Below, piece after piece: positions 49,692-59,983 of a stretch of 64,000 bases of DNA. The stretch's first letter is position 1. Each line of letters opens with the position of its first letter. The notes beneath the pieces were generated by a model. It was not told the origin of the DNA. It ran no database searches and saw only the letters and a program-made list of their open reading frames with translations. The DNA is from Sporomusa silvacetica DSM 10669. Lineage in GTDB: Bacteria; Bacillota; Negativicutes; Sporomusales; Sporomusaceae. A program made the position numbers and the translations under genes. The stretch is taken from positions 55,072 to 119,071 of the forward strand of contig NZ_LSLK01000163.1 in the NCBI RefSeq assembly GCF_002257705.1, given 5' to 3'.

Positions 49692-50732
49692 GTGATGATT
49701 ATGAACTATATCGATTACTATGAAACACTTGGAATTTCCAAAACTGCATCTGAGAAAGAAATCAAGCAAGCCTACCGCAAGCTGGCCCGCCAACATCACC
49801 CCGATCTTCATCAAGGTGATGCCAAGGCTAAAGCGGAGGAAAAGTTTAAGCTCATCAACGAAGCCTATGAAGTGCTGGGCGACCCTGAAAAACGTTCCAA
49901 ATATGATCAGTTGGGTATGAATTGGCAGGCAGGTGATAACATTCATTTTGATCCAACCAACCCTGCTGGTAACCAGCCTTATACCTACCAGAGAGGTGCT
50001 GATTTTGATAACAGCAACTTTGGTTTCAGTGATTTCTTCTCAAGTATTTTTGGACAAGATTTTACCCGTAGCGAACACGGCAGCAGCCAGGCACGCAGTG
50101 CCAACTACAAAGGCGAAGATGTGGATGCCAACATCAGCTTAACTGTTAATGAGCTAATCCACGGAGTAGAAAAAGAGCTCTATCTATCTCTGCCCAATGT
50201 CTGCACCACCTGCCATGGGCAGCGTTTCAGCCAACAAGGTATCTGCCCGTCCTGCGGCGGCACTGGTGTCATCGAAGATACCAGAACTGTCAAGGTGAAG
50301 ATACCTGCCGGCCTCTACCCGGGAGCTACACTACGCCTGAAAGGGCTAGGCGGTAAGGGATACGGAACTGGTTCTGCCGGCGATCTGCATCTTCACCTTC
50401 AGGTTACTGAAAACGCGTCGTGGCAGGTAACTGGCAGCGACCTGGAAACCGAACTCATCCTCTATCCTGAACAAGCCGTATTGGGTGACAGCATCAAAGT
50501 CTCTACCCCTCACGGTCCAGTCCAGCTCAAAATTCAACCTAATACACATACAGGTCAAAGACTGCGTTTAAAAAATAAAGGGTTGCCAAAAAAACAGGGT
50601 CTTGGTGATTTATACCTTAAAATCCGTATCGATATCCCCCAAAACCTATCAGCAGCCGCCAAAGAACTATACCAGCAACTACACAAACTAAATACAACTG
50701 ATCAAGAAGCGCTGGAAACCAAAATCGCCTAG
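49692..50732 (+). CDS. dnaJ: DnaJ-family co-chaperone with a reduced zinc domain
   Basis: 346 residues. J domain with HPD (ARQHHPDLHQGD), a Gly/Phe-type linker (GFSDFFSSIFGQDF), C-terminal beta domains. The zinc region has only two CxxC units (VCTTCHG and CPSCGG) where classical DnaJ has four, so it is between DnaJ and CbpA types. It stimulates the ATPase of the adjacent DnaK. Confidence 0.92.
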   Translation: MMIMNYIDYYETLGISKTASEKEIKQAYRKLARQHHPDLHQGDAKAKAEEKFKLINEAYEVLGDPEKRSKYDQLGMNWQAGDNIHFDPTNPAGNQPYTYQRGADFDNSNFGFSDFFSSIFGQDFTRSEHGSSQARSANYKGEDVDANISLTVNELIHGVEKELYLSLPNVCTTCHGQRFSQQGICPSCGGTGVIEDTRTVKVKIPAGLYPGATLRLKGLGGKGYGTGSAGDLHLHLQVTENASWQVTGSDLETELILYPEQAVLGDSIKVSTPHGPVQLKIQPNTHTGQRLRLKNKGLPKKQGLGDLYLKIRIDIPQNLSAAAKELYQQLHKLNTTDQEALETKIA

Positions 50733-50790
50733 CGGTACTCGCTGAGTTCAAAAGCTTCCATTTACGCTTGACAAACAATTATAATCAGAA

Positions 50791-50836
50791 AGAAGTAAGT
50801 CCGCACCATATCAATCTGTGGTATGGACTTACTTCT
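50791..50836. terminator. Bidirectional terminator between dnaJ and larE
   Basis: AGAAGTAAGTCC/GGACTTACTTCT, 12-bp stem; serves convergent genes. Confidence 0.7.
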
Positions 50837-50857
50837 ATTAAAATATCTCGTAAACAC

Positions 50858-51682
50858 TTACTGCTTATCAGGTAAGTCTAACACCGCATTCATACTACCA
50901 GTGCGATATCCTGATAAATCCAACGTAACATACATAAACCCTAACTTGCGAAGTTCCCTGCTAATCAACGCTGCTTTGTCCGGCGCAGCCAGCACTGGAA
51001 TATCTTCGGGAGAAACTTCAATTCGAGCCAACTGGTCATGATGTCTTACCCTAACTTGACCAGCGCAAAACTGCTTAATAACAGCCTCGGCTAATTCGAT
51101 CTGCTTTAGACGCTCAGCCGTAATTGGTAAACCATACGCCACCCGTGATGACAGGCAGGCAGCACTGGGTTTGTTCCAGGTAGGAACTCCCCATTCCTTC
51201 GATAGTACCCGGATTTCCGCTTTAGTCAACCCGGCCTCCAACAAGGGGCTGCGAACCCCTGTTAGTTCGTCAATAGCCCGCATCCCAGGCCGGTAGTCTG
51301 ATTTATCATCTGCATTCGAACCTTCTAATACCCAGGCCACTTGCTCCTCATCAGCCCACTTTTTCAAGTCGCTAAACCGTTTTTTCTTACAGAAGTAGCA
51401 GCGCTCCGCTGTGTTGGCAACAAAGTCGTCACTTACAAGCTCACTACTGTGTAACAGAACATGGCGAATACCAATTTGCTTGGCAACATCAATGGCCTCC
51501 TGCCGTTCCGCATCAGGCAAGGTTTCCGAATAAGCAGTAACAGCCACCGCATTGTCCCCTAATACCCGCTGGGCAGCAGCAGCCAGGAAGCTGCTGTCAA
51601 CGCCACCGGAAAAACCGATTGCCACGGTCCCCATTTCCTGTAATAGTTGTTTTAAGTTTTCTAATTTATCGTTGAGTTGCAC
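50858..51682 (-). CDS. larE: ATP-dependent sacrificial sulfur transferase LarE
   Basis: 274 residues. PP-loop FSGGVDSSFLAAAA, CYFCKKKRFSDL and PSAACLSSRVAYG, the last with the Cys used as sulfur source in the family. Three Cys at these places may instead hold a 4Fe-4S cluster, as in some LarE enzymes. It thiolates pyridinium cofactor for nickel-pincer lactate racemase. No larB/larC neighbours are in view. Start is GTG at 51682 (AGGAGG eight bases upstream). Confidence 0.85.
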   Translation of the reverse strand: MQLNDKLENLKQLLQEMGTVAIGFSGGVDSSFLAAAAQRVLGDNAVAVTAYSETLPDAERQEAIDVAKQIGIRHVLLHSSELVSDDFVANTAERCYFCKKKRFSDLKKWADEEQVAWVLEGSNADDKSDYRPGMRAIDELTGVRSPLLEAGLTKAEIRVLSKEWGVPTWNKPSAACLSSRVAYGLPITAERLKQIELAEAVIKQFCAGQVRVRHHDQLARIEVSPEDIPVLAAPDKAALISRELRKLGFMYVTLDLSGYRTGSMNAVLDLPDKQ

Positions 51683-51718
51683 TATGGGTTCCTCCTGCAC
51701 CAAAAACTACACCTGTTA

Positions 51719-53032
<1,314 letters not shown>

Positions 53033-53045
53033 TTACTAAAAATAA

Positions 53046-53087
53046 AAAGGCCAAAGAATGGCTCACTAGAGCAGTTCTTTGGCCTTT
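53046..53087 (-). promoter_or_regulatory. Intrinsic terminator in the metY leader (candidate attenuator)
   Basis: On the minus strand AAAGGCCAAAGAA pairs with TTCTTTGGCCTTT (13 bp, perfect) and is followed by TTATTTTT. It stands between the putative promoter and the metY ribosome site. It could also be the terminator of the ankyrin gene, but the promoter lies between that gene and the hairpin. Confidence 0.65.
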
Positions 53088-53138
53088 AGTTTACTAATCA
53101 GCCTAGATAAATATACCTTATGTACTATTATGTTACAT

Positions 53139-53168
53139 ATAATATCATACCACTAGGCACTTTGTCAA
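53139..53168 (-). promoter_or_regulatory. Putative metY promoter
   Basis: TTGACA (53168-53163), 18-bp spacer, TATTAT (53144-53139) on the minus strand. The leader before the attenuator is only about 50 nt long. Confidence 0.7.
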
Positions 53169-53181
53169 TAAGAAAAGCACA

Positions 53182-54477
53182 CTAAAAAATGTAAATGCTC
53201 TTAATTTTCATATCAACAGGCAAGGAATTACTATCGCCGCCGTTTAGCCAATCAATAGGCATACTATCGGCACTGATATCAAGCTCATACCGTATTTTGC
53301 CATCGCGCGTTATGGCATAGAGGGAGTCAGTATATTGAATTGAACTTAAACCGCTAGCTTGCCTCAGCTCGCCCAGTGTAGTCCCTACCCCAATACCATT
53401 GCTGGTTTTATAACGTTCATCAAACACATGAATAGCAGTGACTATCTTTTCATTCTCTTTCCCCTGAGCAAAAAAAACAATAAGCGACAGGGACCCGGTG
53501 CTTTGGTTATACGCTCTAAGCACAGGATATATTCTGCCGCTAAGATATGCTTCACCGCCGGTTACAGCCCGCTCGCCAAACTCCTGGTACAGCGGAGCAA
53601 CCGACTTACCCACTCCAATGTTCCCCGCATAGGCTGTAGCTAACGTAAATTGCCCCGGGGGGCCAGCCACCGTTACCGAGGGCTTACTCGCCGCTGAATT
53701 GTAACTGGATGTCTTCGTTCCTTGAGGCTTGCCATCAGGTGTGGTTAACGGCTTATCTGGATTGCTAACAGGAGCAACTTTATCTAATGCACCTTTAAGT
53801 TCAGTAACTCCAGCTTGCACCAAAGCTTCCAGCACCCTCCGGTCATTCTTGCTTATAGCCATACTGACACAACTATTGCCTTTACCATCATTGACGGTAA
53901 TGTTAGCTCCCCTTTGCAGCAAGACAGTTACCACATTGGCATGGCTATTCCATACAGCCTTCATTAGCGCGGTCTGCCCTTCTTTATCACGGGCGTTTAT
54001 ATCAGCGCCTTGATCTAAGAGCTGGCGAACTATGGGAGTCCGTCCATAAGCAGCAGCTGCGTGAAGTGGCGTAAATCCATCCGTTTTCCGATAAGAACCA
54101 GGCCCCATCCCAGCTTGCATAAATAGCGTAGTAATACCCTTATCACCCCGACCAGCATATTTAACAAAATCATCAGCCGTAAAATTCACACCCATGCGGA
54201 AAAGCTGGTTTTCCGGCAAATTAGCCGCTTCCAGTTTAGCTTTACTGTCCATAATACCATAGTAAGTCCCAAGCCCAACAATAGCAGGCAGAAGTATTAA
54301 CGCAAAATATACCAGATGCTTAGGTTGAAGACTTGCCAAAGAACTGCCTATAGTCACCTTTACCTTACTGAACAGTCCAGCAAAATCAGGTTTACTCACC
54401 GTCGGCAGCTTAATTCCTTTTATTTGTTCGGTAGCTTCTTTACTTTTTATTTTTAGCTTTGCCCACATATTTTGCAT
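53182..54477 (-). CDS. Membrane-anchored ankyrin-repeat protein
   Basis: 431 residues. Basic N-terminus, one membrane helix (~residues 53-72), then ankyrin repeats (TPLHAAAAYGRTPIVRQLLDQ, DKEGQTALMKAVWNSHANV) to about 210, a Pro/Thr/Ser linker, and a C-terminal domain of ~150 residues with beta-type pattern. The C-terminal part probably faces the periplasm or cell exterior. Role unknown. GGAG five bases before the ATG. Confidence 0.8.
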   Translation of the reverse strand: MQNMWAKLKIKSKEATEQIKGIKLPTVSKPDFAGLFSKVKVTIGSSLASLQPKHLVYFALILLPAIVGLGTYYGIMDSKAKLEAANLPENQLFRMGVNFTADDFVKYAGRGDKGITTLFMQAGMGPGSYRKTDGFTPLHAAAAYGRTPIVRQLLDQGADINARDKEGQTALMKAVWNSHANVVTVLLQRGANITVNDGKGNSCVSMAISKNDRRVLEALVQAGVTELKGALDKVAPVSNPDKPLTTPDGKPQGTKTSSYNSAASKPSVTVAGPPGQFTLATAYAGNIGVGKSVAPLYQEFGERAVTGGEAYLSGRIYPVLRAYNQSTGSLSLIVFFAQGKENEKIVTAIHVFDERYKTSNGIGVGTTLGELRQASGLSSIQYTDSLYAITRDGKIRYELDISADSMPIDWLNGGDSNSLPVDMKIKSIYIF

Positions 54478-54503
54478 ATTTCACTCCGATAGATGAATTT
54501 ATT

Positions 54504-54597
54504 TATCTTAATCGATGAGTTCTCCCGCCTCTATAGGCAGTGTTACTGCGAGTGGGTTAGAGTCCCCATCTAAAGTTCGATGTGCAGCCTTGCTGAA
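54504..54597 (-). repeat. Structured repeat element, copy 2 (inverted relative to copy 1)
   Basis: Keeps TTCAGC, CATCGAAC, a TGGGG/CCCA-type stem, CTATAGAGGCGGGAG and AACTCATCGATTAAGATA in the same order. Differences from copy 1 fall mainly in loops or as paired changes. Confidence 0.7.
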
Positions 54598-54708
54598 TGA
54601 ATTCATTTGCTATATTCGCTGTAAATACGTATATTCCCTTTGTTTTTCAACAAAAAGCTGCAAGTGAAATAAATATCTTACTAACAAATACTAAATTTGT
54701 AAATAGTT

Positions 54709-54747
54709 AACCGCCGTATCTCAAATTTTTCAAGAGCTACGGCGGTT
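54709..54747 (-). terminator. asnB terminator
   Basis: AACCGCCGTA/TACGGCGGTT, 10-bp stem four bases beyond the stop at 54751; T-poor 3' side, so efficiency is uncertain. Confidence 0.6.
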
Positions 54748-54750
54748 ATT

Positions 54751-56595
54751 TCAGACTATTTGCACTTTGTATTCGCGCATCCAATGGTCAGCTTGGATGA
54801 GATAGGCAAAGAGCTGCGGCCCACCCATCAGTTGACCAAACCAAGGGATATTGGATGCAGCTAAATTGGTCTCGGCAATTTCTCTTAATTTATCAATCGC
54901 TAGAACCTGTCTAAGCGGTGATGACGTTTGATTTAAAACAGCGAAAGCCTCACTAACAACAGCCTTGGTATAAGCGGGGTTATGCGTTTTAGGATAGGGA
55001 CTCTTTTTTCGCCACAATACATCCTCAGGCAAAATACCTGTCAGCGCATAACGCAATAATCCTTTTTCCCGGTTTTGAGCATTTTTCAGCTTCCAAGGCA
55101 CATTCCAAGCATAATCCACAATCCGGTGATCGCAAAACGGTACTCTAACCTCTAAGCCAAATGCCATACTCATACGATCTTTACGATCAAGAAGTGTTGG
55201 CATAAAACGGGTAAGACTAAGGTAAAATATCTCGCGCATTCTGGCTGAGCATTTATCTTCGCCAGGCAGATGCGGCACTTCAGCCAAAGCCTCACTATAG
55301 CGCTGCGCTACATAATCGGCTGGCTTAATTCTGTGCTGTATTTCTGGTTTCAGCCAAGGAATGCGGATCTCGGGTTGCCGCGACCAGGGAAAGGTAGCAG
55401 CGTTAATCATCTCTTCCCGCTGAAACCAGGGATACCCGCCGAAAATTTCATCAGCACACTCACCTGACAGGGCAACTGTCGCTCCCTTTTTGATTTCACG
55501 ACAAAATAAATATAATGAAGTATCAATATCCGCCATCCCTGGCAAATCACGTGCTAATGCGGCAGGTCTCAAGCTTGCTGCCAGTTCAGGAGTATCTAAG
55601 ACAATAGTATGGTGACATGTACCAAAATGTTCTGATACGCGTCTAACCCAAGGCGAATCAGAGTTGGGTTGAAAACTATTTGCCTTAAAATACAATTCGT
55701 TATCTACATAATCCACAGAATAGGTGGCTAGACTTCCTAAACCTGATTGTTTATTTGACATAGCGGCTAGCGCAGTAAGCGCACTGGAATCAAGTCCCCC
55801 TGACAGCAGCGTGCAGATAGGGACATCTGACACCAATTGCCGTGTGGTAGCGTCAATTAAAAGCTCACGGACTTTAGCCGCCGTTGCATCAAAATCGTCT
55901 GTGTGCGGTTTGGTTTCAAGCGCCCAATATTTTTTTATTACCTTTCCCTGTCTATTAACCATCATTGAGTGACCAGGCTTTAATTCCTTAACGCCACGGA
56001 ACACACCATGCCCTGGTGTCCGGGCTGGACCAAGCATAAATACTTCAGCCAGGCCCTCTTCATCAATTTCTGGCCGCACAAGCGGATTCGCCAAAAGCGT
56101 CTTAAGCTCTGAGCCAAAAATTAAGCTACTGCCTTGTTCAGTATAAAATAGTGGCTTTACACCAATGCGATCACGGGCCAAAAACAGGCTTTGGTTTGCT
56201 TCATCCCAAATACCAAAAGCATAGATACCGTTAAACCGTTCAACACAAGCTGAACCCCACTCAATAAAAGCCACAAGCAACACTTCAGTATCACAACGCG
56301 TACTGAACACATGACCCCGATCCGCAAGTTCCTGTCGAAGCTCTGGCATGTTATACAGTTCCCCGTTATATGTGATAACGAATTTTTGTTCACCACGAAA
56401 GCGAATCATGGGCTGCGCGCCCCCTACCGGGTCAATAACACTAAGACGGCGGTGTCCTAGTGCCGCATGTGGTGTAATATATGCTCCCTGTGCATCTGGC
56501 CCCCGTGCTGCCAGCGTTTCAATCATCGCAGCTATGATATGGCTTTTCTCTACAAGATTTTGCTGCCAATCAATCCACCCAGTGATTCCACACAT
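54751..56595 (-). CDS. asnB: Asparagine synthetase B (glutamine-hydrolysing)
   Basis: 614 residues. After Met removal Cys2 is the glutaminase nucleophile (MCGITGWIDW). Synthetase PP-loop LLSGGLDSSALTALA. LGHRRLSVID and TYNGELYN are conserved glutaminase blocks. The start must be 56595 so that Cys is residue 2; a longer frame upstream is not used. It makes asparagine from aspartate, glutamine and ATP. Confidence 0.93.
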   Translation of the reverse strand: MCGITGWIDWQQNLVEKSHIIAAMIETLAARGPDAQGAYITPHAALGHRRLSVIDPVGGAQPMIRFRGEQKFVITYNGELYNMPELRQELADRGHVFSTRCDTEVLLVAFIEWGSACVERFNGIYAFGIWDEANQSLFLARDRIGVKPLFYTEQGSSLIFGSELKTLLANPLVRPEIDEEGLAEVFMLGPARTPGHGVFRGVKELKPGHSMMVNRQGKVIKKYWALETKPHTDDFDATAAKVRELLIDATTRQLVSDVPICTLLSGGLDSSALTALAAMSNKQSGLGSLATYSVDYVDNELYFKANSFQPNSDSPWVRRVSEHFGTCHHTIVLDTPELAASLRPAALARDLPGMADIDTSLYLFCREIKKGATVALSGECADEIFGGYPWFQREEMINAATFPWSRQPEIRIPWLKPEIQHRIKPADYVAQRYSEALAEVPHLPGEDKCSARMREIFYLSLTRFMPTLLDRKDRMSMAFGLEVRVPFCDHRIVDYAWNVPWKLKNAQNREKGLLRYALTGILPEDVLWRKKSPYPKTHNPAYTKAVVSEAFAVLNQTSSPLRQVLAIDKLREIAETNLAASNIPWFGQLMGGPQLFAYLIQADHWMREYKVQIV

Positions 56596-56808
56596 TGTAC
56601 CCATCATCTCCCCAAAAGAATAGCCTGTGTCAACACGCAGCCAGCTCTCTGGTGCATTGCACAGGCGACTTTGCCTCACGCATCACATGCTTATAGATAT
56701 GCACGATAACAAACAATTGTCACAAACTCAAAAAAAGTATGTATGGCTCAAGGATTCAACGGATACGCTAACTTCAAATATACCCGTTGCAATCAGGAGG
56801 AAATTATC

Positions 56809-57102
56809 ATGACTGAAACTAAAAATAATTTACAAGTAGAAACCAACCTATCTACTGTCCCTGCAACTCCCGCCCCCGCCTTTCATGAAGCTCCCGATAT
56901 TGGCCATATCACTACGGTAAACCATGAGAAGAGTTTTGATAATACCCATGATACTTTCCGGACAGAGGCACTTACGTTTAACAATAAATACACTGCGAAC
57001 AATTTGGTAGCAAGAATGCTCTGGGGACATGAAGAGAATGCTAGCCTTAATGTACGAGTTTCTGCAGATGGGGCTCCAGATTTGAATAATGATGTTCGTT
57101 AA
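56809..57102 (+). CDS. Small unknown protein
   Basis: 97 residues, hydrophilic; first 35 Thr/Pro/Ala-rich (TVPATPAPAF), then a region with DIGHITTVNHEKSF and MLWGHEEN. AGGAGG precedes the ATG at 56809 by eight bases. No domain recognised; followed by a clear terminator, so it is a separate unit. Confidence 0.65.
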   Translation: MTETKNNLQVETNLSTVPATPAPAFHEAPDIGHITTVNHEKSFDNTHDTFRTEALTFNNKYTANNLVARMLWGHEENASLNVRVSADGAPDLNNDVR

Positions 57103-57115
57103 AAGAAATAAAATC

Positions 57116-57145
57116 AAAAAACAGGCCAACTTAGGCCTGTTTTTT
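57116..57145 (+). terminator. Terminator after the 97-residue protein
   Basis: AACAGGCC-AACTTA-GGCCTGTT with A-tract before and TTTTTT after; works on both strands. Confidence 0.85.
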
Positions 57146-57241
57146 CGGCAAACCGTGACTTGTGTCACAGTCGCTTCTTAATTGGTTTGGTAAACTAAAT
57201 ACAAAGATACAATTCATGCCAAATATAAGGAGGTTTTTATA

Positions 57242-57577
57242 ATGGAAAAGCAATTTATCAAAAATATTGAGTTCAGCAAGGCCCTGGAAATGGTTACTCT
57301 GGTAGATTATCAACCTGGCAAAGTGGTAAGCCTGACTTTATCTCAGAATCAGACACTTAGTATGACCCTCTTTGCTTTTGCTAAAGGCGAAGCTATCAGC
57401 AGCCACTCCGCCCCCGGCGATGCCATGGTCTACATCCTTGATGGAAAGGCTGACATTACAATTGGCAACGAAAAAGTCACAGCAACTACCGGACAAGTCG
57501 TCGTTATGCCAGCTGGAATTCCTCATGGCCTTGATGCTGTAGAAAACTTTAAAATGCTACTGGTACTTGTAATGTAA
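57242..57577 (+). CDS. Small cupin-domain protein
   Basis: 111 residues, single cupin barrel: GEAISSHSAPGDAMVYILDG (metal His/Glu positions) and VVMPAGIPHGLDAVE (second His). Binds a metal ion; substrate unknown. AGGAGG eight bases upstream. Confidence 0.88.
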   Translation: MEKQFIKNIEFSKALEMVTLVDYQPGKVVSLTLSQNQTLSMTLFAFAKGEAISSHSAPGDAMVYILDGKADITIGNEKVTATTGQVVVMPAGIPHGLDAVENFKMLLVLVM

Positions 57578-57578
57578 T

Positions 57579-57866
57579 TTATAGTCTTAAATCAGCGCCA
57601 AGTACACCAATGACATTTCCCGTGCCATCAAGAATGGGCAAAGACACCGTTAAACAGGGCTGATGAGATATCGCTGAAACATAAACCTCAGATACGTAGA
57701 ATTGACCTTGCATCGCCTGTTTAAACCATTCTCGCGTTTGCGCATTAGCAATTCCAGCCGGTGGCAACGAAACAACAAACTGCCCATTCGGAAGGTTAGT
57801 CCAAGCGGCCTCAAGTTCAGGTTGACGCAGCAAGAGATCATTTACTATAGCATTATGGTTGTACAT
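57579..57866 (-). CDS. Orphan Cache/PDC sensor domain fragment
   Basis: 95 residues resembling the second half of a dCache domain (NGQFVVSLPPAGIANAQTREW, VYVSAISHQPCLTVSLPI, GNVIGVLGADLRL). Normally such domains are periplasmic parts of chemoreceptors or kinases; here there is no membrane helix or signalling domain. It is probably a degraded remnant. Ribosome site is weak. Confidence 0.6.
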   Translation of the reverse strand: MYNHNAIVNDLLLRQPELEAAWTNLPNGQFVVSLPPAGIANAQTREWFKQAMQGQFYVSEVYVSAISHQPCLTVSLPILDGTGNVIGVLGADLRL

Positions 57867-57912
57867 TTATAAAAAAATTATTGAAACACCTCTCATTATC
57901 CGGATATCAGAC

Positions 57913-57954
57913 AAAATCCCGCATTTATTTCCCCGGAAATAAATGCGGGATTTT
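57913..57954 (-). terminator. pfkA terminator
   Basis: AAAATCCCGCATTTATTTCC and its exact complement, 20-bp stem with a 2-nt loop, 25 nt past the pfkA stop. Confidence 0.8.
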
Positions 57955-57978
57955 TTACCTTAACAGCAAGTATAAAAC

Positions 57979-58938
57979 TTATTGAGATAAGACATCAGCC
58001 AAGCGATATAGCTCTGGATCAATGTCCTTTTTCTTACCAACAGCATCAGCAATGGGCACTTCCACACATTGGTTACTCTGGTAGCCAATCATAATATCAC
58101 TTCTACCATCCACAAGAGCTCTGACTGCTCTTTCCGCTAAGCGACTAGCCAGTAGGCGATCTGCTACAGTCGGTGCTCCGCCACGCTGAATATGTCCAAT
58201 AACCGATACCCTCGTCTCTAATCCCGTCTTGGCTGAGATGTATTTACCCAGATCAATCGCACTACTGGCACCCTCAGCTACAACAATAATACTATATTTC
58301 TTACCCTTGGACCGTGATTCTACTAGTTTTTTACAAACATCATCGGATGAGAATGGCTGTTCTGGAACAAGAATAATTTCAGCCCCACCTGCTAGTCCCG
58401 CTGTAAGTGCAATCCAGCCACACGCCCGCCCCATTACCTCAACCAACATAACCCGTCCATGCGCAGAGGCGGTATCTCGCAATTTATTTATAGCATCAAG
58501 TGCAGTATTTACGGCTGTATCAAAGCCAATCGTATAATCAGTGCCCCAAATATCATTGTCAATCGTCCCTGGCAACCCGACAATCTTAATTCCAAGCTCG
58601 CTCAGTTGTTTAGCCCCGGTAAGAGAACCGTCCCCGCCAATAACAACGAGGCCCTCGATACCATGTGCCTGCAAATTATCAGCCGCCTTTTGCTGTCCCT
58701 TCAAGGTTTTAAACTCTTCACTGCGGGCCGTACCTAAAAATGTCCCCCCCTTTTGGATAATATCCCCTACAGAACGTGAATCTAATTTCGCCATATCATC
58801 ATCAATCATGCCTGCATAGCCGTTTCTAATTCCCCATACCTCAACTCCGCAAGTCAAAGCCACACGAACTACTGCTCGAATAGCTGCATTCATTCCCGGG
58901 CAGTCACCACCACTAGTTATTACCGCAATCTTTTTCAT
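57979..58938 (-). CDS. pfkA: ATP-dependent 6-phosphofructokinase
   Basis: 319 residues. GGDCPGMNAAIRAVVR, VVIGGDGSLTGA (Gly at the position that sets ATP over PPi), GLPGTIDNDIWGTDYTIGFD (catalytic Asp), MGRACGWIALTAG and GHIQRGGAPT. It commits sugar to glycolysis. Normal family length. Confidence 0.95.
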   Translation of the reverse strand: MKKIAVITSGGDCPGMNAAIRAVVRVALTCGVEVWGIRNGYAGMIDDDMAKLDSRSVGDIIQKGGTFLGTARSEEFKTLKGQQKAADNLQAHGIEGLVVIGGDGSLTGAKQLSELGIKIVGLPGTIDNDIWGTDYTIGFDTAVNTALDAINKLRDTASAHGRVMLVEVMGRACGWIALTAGLAGGAEIILVPEQPFSSDDVCKKLVESRSKGKKYSIIVVAEGASSAIDLGKYISAKTGLETRVSVIGHIQRGGAPTVADRLLASRLAERAVRALVDGRSDIMIGYQSNQCVEVPIADAVGKKKDIDPELYRLADVLSQ

Positions 58939-58967
58939 ACTACCCCTGCCTCTCCCTAAAAAATTGG

Positions 58968-59348
58968 TTAAAATAAAATCCTAATCGCTTTGATTCCTAG
59001 CCAAGTAGCCAACAGTCCGCTGACCAGGTTGGCGGCAATGTTATAAAACGCGGCATTAATACCGGTATCCTCAAGCAATTTAAATGTTTCATAGCTGTAA
59101 GAGGAAAAAGTGGTAAAACCACCCAAAAAGCCAGTCGTAATCAACAACCGCCAATACGAATTTGCAATGAATTTTTCAGTAACGATTGTCATAAAAATAC
59201 CAATGATAAAGCACCCTACAACATTAGCAATAAAGGTACCATACGGAAATGACGTACCCAGTCTTGCAGCTGCCCACAATGATACTGCATATCTAGTTAC
59301 AGCACCAATACCACCACCCAAAGCCACCAAAAGTACATTAACAACCAT
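58968..59348 (-). CDS. crcB: Fluoride exporter CrcB/Fluc
   Basis: 126 residues, four membrane helices. Signatures GGGIGAVTRYAVS, GTFIANVVGCFIIG and TGFLGGFTTFSSYSYE. It forms a dimeric fluoride channel. Start 59348 has GGGGCTG at eight bases. No fluoride-riboswitch motif was seen upstream. Confidence 0.92.
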   Translation of the reverse strand: MVVNVLLVALGGGIGAVTRYAVSLWAAARLGTSFPYGTFIANVVGCFIIGIFMTIVTEKFIANSYWRLLITTGFLGGFTTFSSYSYETFKLLEDTGINAAFYNIAANLVSGLLATWLGIKAIRILF

Positions 59349-59482
59349 TTGAATCAGCCCCTTTGTGTAATACATAGCCTATGTATAAAATTAGCATTTA
59401 ATGACCAGCTCTATAGGTTCTTTTTCAAACTTATTTTAGCATATTTATCTACAACAAGCTTTGTATGAAATGAGGAATGAGC

Positions 59483-59902
59483 ATGTTTTTAGTATATGCC
59501 TTAGCTGGAGTTTTTTGCTTAGGTTTAGCCCCATTATTCGGCAAAACAATTTTAAATAGCATGAACCCTGTCACCGCATTTGTTCTGCGCACGACGATTG
59601 CAGCGATCATTATTGCCACTTGGTTTCTTAGCGCCCGCGGTTACAATGAACTTCTCACTGTACCACCATCGCTCTGGATAATCATTACAATTGAAGCCAT
59701 ACTAGCCGCTCTCCTCGGCGACCTAGCCTATTTTTACGCTTTAAAGGCAGGCAATATTAATGAGGTATCTCTGATTATGGCCTGTGCTCCTCTGATTACA
59801 CTAATTTTAAGTTATTTTCTACTTCACGAAATGGTTACGACCAGTCAAGTCGTGGGTGCCTTTTTTATAACTATCGGCCTGGTATTAATCAGTTTCCAGT
59901 GA
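59483..59902 (+). CDS. Half-size EamA-type membrane protein
   Basis: 139 residues, about five membrane helices, one EamA domain (GLAPLFGKTILNSMNPVTAF, YFLLHEMVTTSQVVGAFFI). Full transporters have two such domains, so this would act as a dimer. GAGGA seven bases before the ATG at 59483. Confidence 0.8.
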   Translation: MFLVYALAGVFCLGLAPLFGKTILNSMNPVTAFVLRTTIAAIIIATWFLSARGYNELLTVPPSLWIIITIEAILAALLGDLAYFYALKAGNINEVSLIMACAPLITLILSYFLLHEMVTTSQVVGAFFITIGLVLISFQ

Positions 59903-59941
59903 AAATAAACCACAATATGCTTAATTTCCCTCTTCAAAATC

Positions 59942-59981
59942 AAAAACCCTTTGATCAAATTTATTTGATCAAAGGGTTTTT
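59942..59981. terminator. Bidirectional terminator
   Basis: AAAAACCCTTTGATCAAA/TTTGATCAAAGGGTTTTT, 17-18 bp stem between convergent genes. Confidence 0.85.
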
Positions 59982-59983
59982 GA

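Noticed and set aside
53088..53138. SAM-I (S-box) or T-box riboswitch before metY
   Set aside because: The leader is only about 50 nt before the terminator stem and lacks the conserved motifs of either class.
59349..59476. Fluoride riboswitch before crcB
   Set aside because: No GGCGATGG-type core or pseudoknot was visible; only a short TACATAGGCTATGTA dyad.
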